From contig JAGCVU010000226.1 in the NCBI GenBank assembly GCA_017962175.1, positions 1 through 35,139 of the forward strand: 35,139 nucleotides of DNA, given 5' to 3'. The translations under genes and the position numbers were made by a program. Positions 31,047 to 35,139 of the stretch are shown in pieces. Every line of letters starts with the position of its first letter. The stretch's first letter is position 1. The stretch comes from Bacteroidales bacterium. GTDB lineage: Bacteria > Bacteroidota > Bacteroidia > Bacteroidales > UBA3824. Below the pieces are notes generated by a model, which had not been told where the DNA came from, ran no database searches, and saw only the letters and a program-made list of their open reading frames with translations.

Positions 31047-32456
31047 ATGAGAAACCGTACAGGACAGATTTATACAGATGTAGAGATCACCAATGTGGCA
31101 GCCGAAGGTAAGGCTTTGGCCAAAATCGACAATATGGTGATTTTTGTTAAGGGCGTGGTGCCGGGCGATGTGGTTGACATACAGATTACTCACCGCAGCC
31201 GCAATTTCCGCGAGGCTAAGCCTATTGCCTTTAAAAAATATTCTGAAAACCGCGCTGAACCTCAATGTCAACATTTTGGTATCTGTGGCGGATGCGTTTG
31301 GCAAAATCTTCCTTACAATCTGCAACTTAAATACAAACAGCAGCAGGTGGAAGATGCTTTTACCCATATTGCCAAAATTCCTATTCCTGAGGTTTCTGCT
31401 ATTCTCCCGTCAGAAAAGCAATATTTTTATCGCAACAAACTTGAATTTACATTTGCATCGTGCCGTTGGCTCACCGAAAACGAAATGGAAGTGCCCGACT
31501 CCGAAAAACAACTTCAGGGTCTCGGTTTCCATATTCCGGGACGATTCGACAAGGTTTTAGACCTTCAAAAATGTCTGCTTCAAGACGACCCTTCAAATCA
31601 AATTCGCCTTGCTGCCAAGCAATATGCCATCGACAATGGTCTCGAATTTTTTAACCTTAAATCGCAAGTAGGTTTCCTTCGCAACATTCTCATACGCACA
31701 TCGTTGAGCGGTGAAGTTATGGTTATCATGGTGTTTAACGAGGGTTCTGCCGAAAAACGCGAAAAAATGATGGATTATCTCTGTGAGCAATTCCCGCAGA
31801 TTACATCCATGAATTATTTCATCAATCCAAAACGCAATAGCGACTATTCCGACCTTGAATCGCATTGCTACCGTGGTAAAGACCATATCACCGAACTGCT
31901 TGGCGACCTTAAATTCAAAGTTCAACCCAAGTCGTTTTATCAGACCAATTCAAAGCAAGCATATAATTTATATAGTGTGGCAAAAGATTTTGCAGCACTC
32001 ACAGGCTCAGAAACAGTTTACGACCTATACACCGGCACAGGTACAATTGCCAACTTTGTGGCTCGAAATGCTAAGAAAGTGGTTGGTATTGAGTACATTG
32101 CCGAGGCTATCGAAGATGCCAAGGTTAATAGCAAACTCAATAATATCGACAACACTGCTTTTTATGCCGGTGATATGAAAGATGTTCTTACTCAGGATTT
32201 TATCAATCAAAATGGCAGTCCCGATGTAATGATTATCGACCCTCCTCGCGCCGGAATGCACCCAGATGTGGTAAAAACTATTCTCAACGCCGCACCTGAA
32301 AAAATAGTTTATGTAAGTTGCAATCCTGCCACACAGGCTCGCGATGCGGCTCTTCTTCACGAACTATACGATGTGATTAAAATTCAGCCTGTGGATATGT
32401 TTCCGCAGACTCATCACGTTGAAAATGTAATACTTATGACAAAACGAAGCCTATGA
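31047..32456 (+). CDS. rlmD: 23S rRNA (uracil-C5)-methyltransferase, RlmD family
   Basis: This 469-residue enzyme methylates C5 of a uracil in 23S rRNA (U1939 in E. coli numbering) using S-adenosylmethionine. The N-terminal TRAM RNA-binding domain (residues ~1-65) is followed by the iron-sulfur ligands CQHFGICGGCVW (C-x5-C-x2-C) and a fourth Cys in LQKCLLQ. The methyltransferase domain shows KSFYQTNSKQAYNLY, VYDLYTGTGTIANF (SAM site), DPPRAGMHP, and the catalytic cysteine in YVSCNPATQARD. The RlmD-versus-RlmC/TrmA-like assignment rests on the TRAM domain and the cluster cysteines. It overlaps the next gene by 4 bases (ATGA). Confidence 0.92.
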   Translation: MRNRTGQIYTDVEITNVAAEGKALAKIDNMVIFVKGVVPGDVVDIQITHRSRNFREAKPIAFKKYSENRAEPQCQHFGICGGCVWQNLPYNLQLKYKQQQVEDAFTHIAKIPIPEVSAILPSEKQYFYRNKLEFTFASCRWLTENEMEVPDSEKQLQGLGFHIPGRFDKVLDLQKCLLQDDPSNQIRLAAKQYAIDNGLEFFNLKSQVGFLRNILIRTSLSGEVMVIMVFNEGSAEKREKMMDYLCEQFPQITSMNYFINPKRNSDYSDLESHCYRGKDHITELLGDLKFKVQPKSFYQTNSKQAYNLYSVAKDFAALTGSETVYDLYTGTGTIANFVARNAKKVVGIEYIAEAIEDAKVNSKLNNIDNTAFYAGDMKDVLTQDFINQNGSPDVMIIDPPRAGMHPDVVKTILNAAPEKIVYVSCNPATQARDAALLHELYDVIKIQPVDMFPQTHHVENVILMTKRSL

Positions 32457-32794
32457 AAAAAATCCTGTTGCTGATATCGTTTTTTGTATTTTGGATCGCA
32501 ACTGCTGTAGCTCAGCAAGTTGAGATTTCGGGTACTCAGCGACGTTTATCTGGACGCAACGCCGAACTTGAGTCGCAGAAGGTGAAGATTGCAAAAACAA
32601 TGACTATCGTGTCGGTAACAGGAAACAACAACGGCTTTTGGATTACGAAAAACGGCAAATCGGAAAAGGCTTTTTGGACCGAAAAACAAACAAGTGACGC
32701 TGTTGGCTACAAACTTTCCAAGGGCGAATATCAAGTGTTTCCAAATCTCAAAACCGATGAAAATTTGGCTACGGTAACTATTAAACTTAAATAG
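32453..32794 (+). CDS. Small exported protein of unknown function
   Basis: This 113-residue protein has a clear signal peptide (MKKILLLISFFVFWIATAVAQ). The mature part is about 92 residues, without cysteine, rich in Lys/Thr/Asn, with strands around TMTIVSVTGNNNGFWI and a final ATVTIKLK. I do not recognise a family. The start overlaps the rlmD stop (ATGA) and the stop is 4 bases before dinB, so it is translated as part of an rlmD-dinB transcript. Confidence 0.75.
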   Translation: MKKILLLISFFVFWIATAVAQQVEISGTQRRLSGRNAELESQKVKIAKTMTIVSVTGNNNGFWITKNGKSEKAFWTEKQTSDAVGYKLSKGEYQVFPNLKTDENLATVTIKLK

Positions 32795-32798
32795 TTCA

Positions 32799-33971
32799 AT
32801 GCGTTATATACTGCATATCGACCTCGATACTTTTTTTGTTTCGGTGGAACGTTTGCTCAATCCCGAACTTATTGGCAAACCTGTATTATGTGGTGGCACT
32901 TCAGAACGTTCGGTGGTGAGCACGGCAAGTTACGAGGCTCGCAAATTTGGCGTTCATTCTGGTATGCCTATGGTTACGGCTCGGCGGCTTTGCCCTCAAG
33001 CGGTGGTGGTATATAGCGGACATAAAATCTATTCGCATTATTCTCAGATGGTTACCGATATTGTGGAGGCAGAAGCTCCACTTTATGAAAAAGCCTCTGT
33101 CGACGAGTTTTACATTGACCTTTCGGGTATGGACAAGTATTTCAACGTGTTGGAATGGAGTCACAATTTGCGTATGCGAATCATCAACGAAACCAAACTG
33201 CCAATCTCGTTTGGACTTGCCCCAAACAAAACCGTTGCCAAGATAGCCTCAGCCAAATCCAAGCCAATGGGCGAGATTTTTGTGGATTATAATCAAGTGC
33301 AAGATTTTCTTGATCCGCTGCCTGTGCAAAAAATTCCCGGGGTGGGAGAGTCCTCTCTGCCAAAAATCAATAGTCTCGGCATTCGTACTATTAAAGACCT
33401 TCGACTTTATCCCAAATCCTTATTTGTGCGTACATTTGGCAAGTTTGGCGAAATAATGTGGCAAAAGGCCAACGGCATCGACGATACACCACTATGCACA
33501 TATCGCGATCCAAAATCTATCAGCAACGAAACCACATTCGAAACCGATGTTTGCGATCGTCAAATTCTCACCGACACTATTATATATATGTGTGATACTC
33601 TTTCGCACCGTTTGCGCAAACTTGGCAAAAACTGCGTTGGCGTATCCATCAAACTGCGTTTCCCCACATTCAAAACCGTTGAAAAGAGCCGCCGAATATC
33701 GTCAACCAACTTTGCCGACACCATTATCTCCACTGCTCAATTACTCTTCAATCAATTATATAAAGGTGAATCAATCCGCCTTATAGGTGTTAAGTACGAC
33801 ATTTCAGACCAGACTGTGCAAAACAGCATTTTTGATTATTCGCCCAAAAAACAGAACCTTTACCGCGCCATAGATTCGCTTCAAGAAAAATTTGGTAGCG
33901 CAGTAATACAGCGAGGAAATACAATCTCAACCGATTCAGGGCAAAAATCGTTCGACCAGCATAAAGATTAA
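32799..33971 (+). CDS. dinB: DNA polymerase IV (Y-family)
   Basis: This 390-residue polymerase copies past damaged DNA with low fidelity. Conserved Y-family elements are the first metal-site motif HIDLDTFFVSVE (Asp near residue 6), SYEARKFGVHSGMP, the second catalytic motif SVDEFYIDLSGM (Asp-Glu), and the thumb/HhH segment IPGVGESSLPKINSLGI. The little-finger region begins around NETTFETDVCD and ends VKYDISDQTVQ. I do not see an obvious C-terminal clamp-binding peptide in the ~30-residue tail. It is co-transcribed with rlmD. Its stop codon overlaps that of the converging barstar gene. Confidence 0.95.
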   Translation: MRYILHIDLDTFFVSVERLLNPELIGKPVLCGGTSERSVVSTASYEARKFGVHSGMPMVTARRLCPQAVVVYSGHKIYSHYSQMVTDIVEAEAPLYEKASVDEFYIDLSGMDKYFNVLEWSHNLRMRIINETKLPISFGLAPNKTVAKIASAKSKPMGEIFVDYNQVQDFLDPLPVQKIPGVGESSLPKINSLGIRTIKDLRLYPKSLFVRTFGKFGEIMWQKANGIDDTPLCTYRDPKSISNETTFETDVCDRQILTDTIIYMCDTLSHRLRKLGKNCVGVSIKLRFPTFKTVEKSRRISSTNFADTIISTAQLLFNQLYKGESIRLIGVKYDISDQTVQNSIFDYSPKKQNLYRAIDSLQEKFGSAVIQRGNTISTDSGQKSFDQHKD

Positions 33972-34219
33972 TTAACAAACACAGCAAGATTGTCGTTTTC
34001 TTCCTCGGCGGCAGTTATCACATTGATAATGCGCTCCGAATATTCGTCGCCTGCTTTTACAATGTTAACAGCAGTGGGCACGGTAATGTCGGTAAGACAT
34101 TCGTACAATGCGTCAAGATTGCCTCCGTAGTAATCGGGAAACTCAAACTCCTCAGCTAAATATTTGTGCATCTGTTCTTTGCCGGAGATGTCTTCAAAAT
34201 TAAGTACAATTTTTTTCAT
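33968..34219 (-). CDS. Barstar family ribonuclease inhibitor
   Basis: This 83-residue cytoplasmic protein should bind and block the barnase-type RNase encoded one base upstream. It matches Bacillus barstar along its length: MKKIVLNFEDISGKEQMHKYL, then FPDYYGGNLDALYECLTD (barstar: PEYYGENLDALWDCLTG). Asp35 of barstar is kept, while Asp39, the residue that sits in the barnase active site, is replaced by Glu (LYECL). I start it at 34219; a longer in-frame reading would cover the barnase gene. It follows the RNase gene in one transcript, and its stop overlaps dinB by 4 bases. Confidence 0.93.
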   Translation of the reverse strand: MKKIVLNFEDISGKEQMHKYLAEEFEFPDYYGGNLDALYECLTDITVPTAVNIVKAGDEYSERIINVITAAEEENDNLAVFVN

Positions 34220-34220
34220 A

Positions 34221-34676
34221 TCAGTATAGTTTTTCAAAAGAGTTGTAATGGTCTTTGGTGTAATATATAAGGCCGTCGTCGCTGAACACAATTCGTTTGG
34301 CGTTGCGTCTGCCGCCCTCGTAGTCGATGTCACATTCATAATAATGTCGTCCCTTTTGTTTGGGCAATAGACCTTCGTAGTTTCCAAAATTGTCGCCACC
34401 AATGCTTTTGCCGGGTGCCACATCGTTGAGATTGCCCTTTTGACTTATCCATCCAAGCGCTGCAGCCTCCTTTTTAGTAATATAGTTTTTGGGCAAATGG
34501 TTAAACGTGTGGATATATAGAGCCACATTATCTTTGTCGGTATATATTCCGTCTTGGTCTATTTCTTGGGCAATGACTTCAACAGACCTAACGTTCGCAT
34601 TTTCACTGCTTTTAGGGCCGCACGACATCACAGCCGTTACCGCCAACAACCAGAATATGTGTAATAAGTATTTCAT
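34221..34676 (-). CDS. Barnase-type ribonuclease, predicted lipoprotein
   Basis: This 151-residue protein is a guanyl-preferring RNase of the barnase family with a lipoprotein signal (MKYLLHIFWLLAVTAVMSCG, Cys19). From residue ~53 it follows barnase nearly residue by residue: HLPKNYITKKEAAALGWI, KGNLNDVAPGKSIGGDNF. All catalytic positions appear intact: Lys27 (QKGNL), Glu73 (YECDIDY), Arg83 and Arg87 (GRRNAKRIV) and His102 (KDHYNSF). Barnase itself is secreted freely; here the enzyme would be tethered to a membrane outside the cytoplasm. No surface-export signal follows the cysteine, so the periplasmic face is likely. The barstar gene starts one base after its stop. A TATCTTTG element lies 20 bases upstream of the ATG. 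Confidence 0.95.
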   Translation of the reverse strand: MKYLLHIFWLLAVTAVMSCGPKSSENANVRSVEVIAQEIDQDGIYTDKDNVALYIHTFNHLPKNYITKKEAAALGWISQKGNLNDVAPGKSIGGDNFGNYEGLLPKQKGRHYYECDIDYEGGRRNAKRIVFSDDGLIYYTKDHYNSFEKLY

Positions 34677-34695
34677 AGTGTATGTATTTTGCTTT

Positions 34696-34703
34696 CAAAG
34701 ATA
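34696..34703 (-). promoter_or_regulatory. -7 element of the barnase-barstar operon
   Basis: TATCTTTG on the minus strand is a perfect -7 match 20 bases upstream of the barnase ATG. No TTTG lies at the usual -33 spacing. Confidence 0.5.
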
Positions 34704-34830
34704 CCATTTTTTTTGTTACGTGTATTCTCATTTTGGCAAATAATAAACATATTTTTCTCTCTTTGTATAATACTCATTTACACCCCGTTGAAAATATTTT
34801 GAAAAAACATTCAAAAAAACACGTAAAAAA

Positions 34831-34863
34831 TTTGGAAGTTGGTATAAAATGTCCTTACCTTTG
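34831..34863 (+). promoter_or_regulatory. rRNA operon promoter P1
   Basis: TTTG (34831-34834), 21 bp and TACCTTTG (34856-34863), followed by CACCCGC. The upstream 90 bases are A+T-rich with A-tracts, as in UP-like regions of strong promoters. Confidence 0.8.
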
Positions 34864-34928
34864 CACCCGCAAACGAAAAAACAACGCACCTTGAAAAGTT
34901 AAAAGCTGAGGAAAACGAAACAGCAAAA

Positions 34929-34956
34929 TGTTAAATTAAGTCAGAAAAATTTAACA
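34929..34956 (+). other. Hairpin between the two rRNA promoters
   Basis: Perfect 9-bp inverted repeat TGTTAAATT (34929-34937) and AATTTAACA (34948-34956) around a 10-base loop AAGTCAGAAA. It is in the P1 transcript only. Confidence 0.45.
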
Positions 34957-34975
34957 GAAAAGAAACAAAAAATCC

Positions 34976-35006
34976 TTGGTTGAAAACAGAAATCTGCGTA
35001 ACTTTG
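34976..35006 (+). promoter_or_regulatory. rRNA operon promoter P2
   Basis: TAACTTTG (34999-35006), followed by CACCGCG, is a perfect -7 element; the -33 position reads TTGG (34976-34979) at 19 bp. It shares the TTTGCACC core with P1 and the tRNA-His promoter. Confidence 0.75.
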
Positions 35007-35139
35007 CACCGCGAAATTTGAGAAACAAATCTCGCACACGGACATTGAAAATATTGACAGGAAGCACAAGGCGTTAAGTCAGAGAAGTCTGACTGAAACG
35101 ACTGGGAAAAAACAAAAGTTCCGACCCTTAAATTAGAAA
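35007..35139 (+). ncRNA. 5' leader of an rRNA operon (partial)
   Basis: The last ~130 bases are non-coding and lie downstream of two stable-RNA promoters. They hold two hairpins: GCGAAATTTG (35011-35020) with CAAATCTCGC (35026-35035), one mismatch, and AGTCAGA (35077-35083) with TCTGACT (35088-35094), perfect. The phrase GACATTGAAAATATTGACAG resembles the region before 16S genes in Bacteroidales. The 16S gene itself is not in the window. Confidence 0.72.

Noticed and set aside
34682..34894. 70-codon open frame at the right end
   Set aside because: It crosses rRNA promoter P1 and its A+T-rich upstream region, and the translation shows no family features.

Overview
This 35.1-kb window is chromosomal DNA from a member of the Bacteroidota, most likely a Bacteroidales-type organism with a type IX secretion system (T9SS). 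Three things point there. The promoters follow the phylum pattern (TTTG, about 19-21 bp, TAnnTTTG). Several families are largely confined to the phylum: T9SS plug protein, DUF4293, putative porin, a Bacteroidota-type Lgt, and an LES-type surface lipoprotein. Shine-Dalgarno sequences are essentially absent. No phage, insertion sequence or CRISPR array is visible, so this reads as core genome with some unusual modules.

Left part (1-9.2 kb): a G+C-rich orphan gene of unknown function (minus) faces a tightly packed plus-strand set of uracil/hypoxanthine-DNA glycosylase-like protein, VanW-family protein and dihaem cytochrome c peroxidase lipoprotein, followed by a small predicted surface lipoprotein. 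A minus-strand group follows: a Fic protein with its own operator-like palindrome, then Lgt, two family-2 glycosyltransferases and 5-formyl-THF cyclo-ligase.

Middle (8.7-20 kb): FHA protein, a thioredoxin-fold protein without active-site cysteines, and the KtrB/TrkH and KtrA potassium uptake pair form one apparent operon. Facing it is a minus-strand group of T9SS plug protein, a secreted gliding-type protein without a sorting domain, and a TauE/SafE transporter. pdxB diverges from the plug gene. A large putative porin follows on the minus strand.

Right part (20-35 kb): tRNA-His with a strong terminator, then the most distinctive module of the window: a large SPOR-domain protein followed by two flotillin-like (FloA-family) proteins. 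Both flotillins carry an expanded array of about 32-residue repeats in front of the conserved flotillin core, and the operon promoter carries two palindromes. Then come three identical tandem tRNA-Val(UAC) genes, uvrA, a DUF4293 membrane protein, a GroES-like protein, rlmD, a small exported protein, dinB (Pol IV) and a barnase-barstar pair in which the barnase is a predicted lipoprotein. The last 0.45 kb is the leader of an rRNA operon with two tandem promoters; the 16S gene should start just beyond the window.

All calls come from reading the sequence and from family knowledge; no database search was run.
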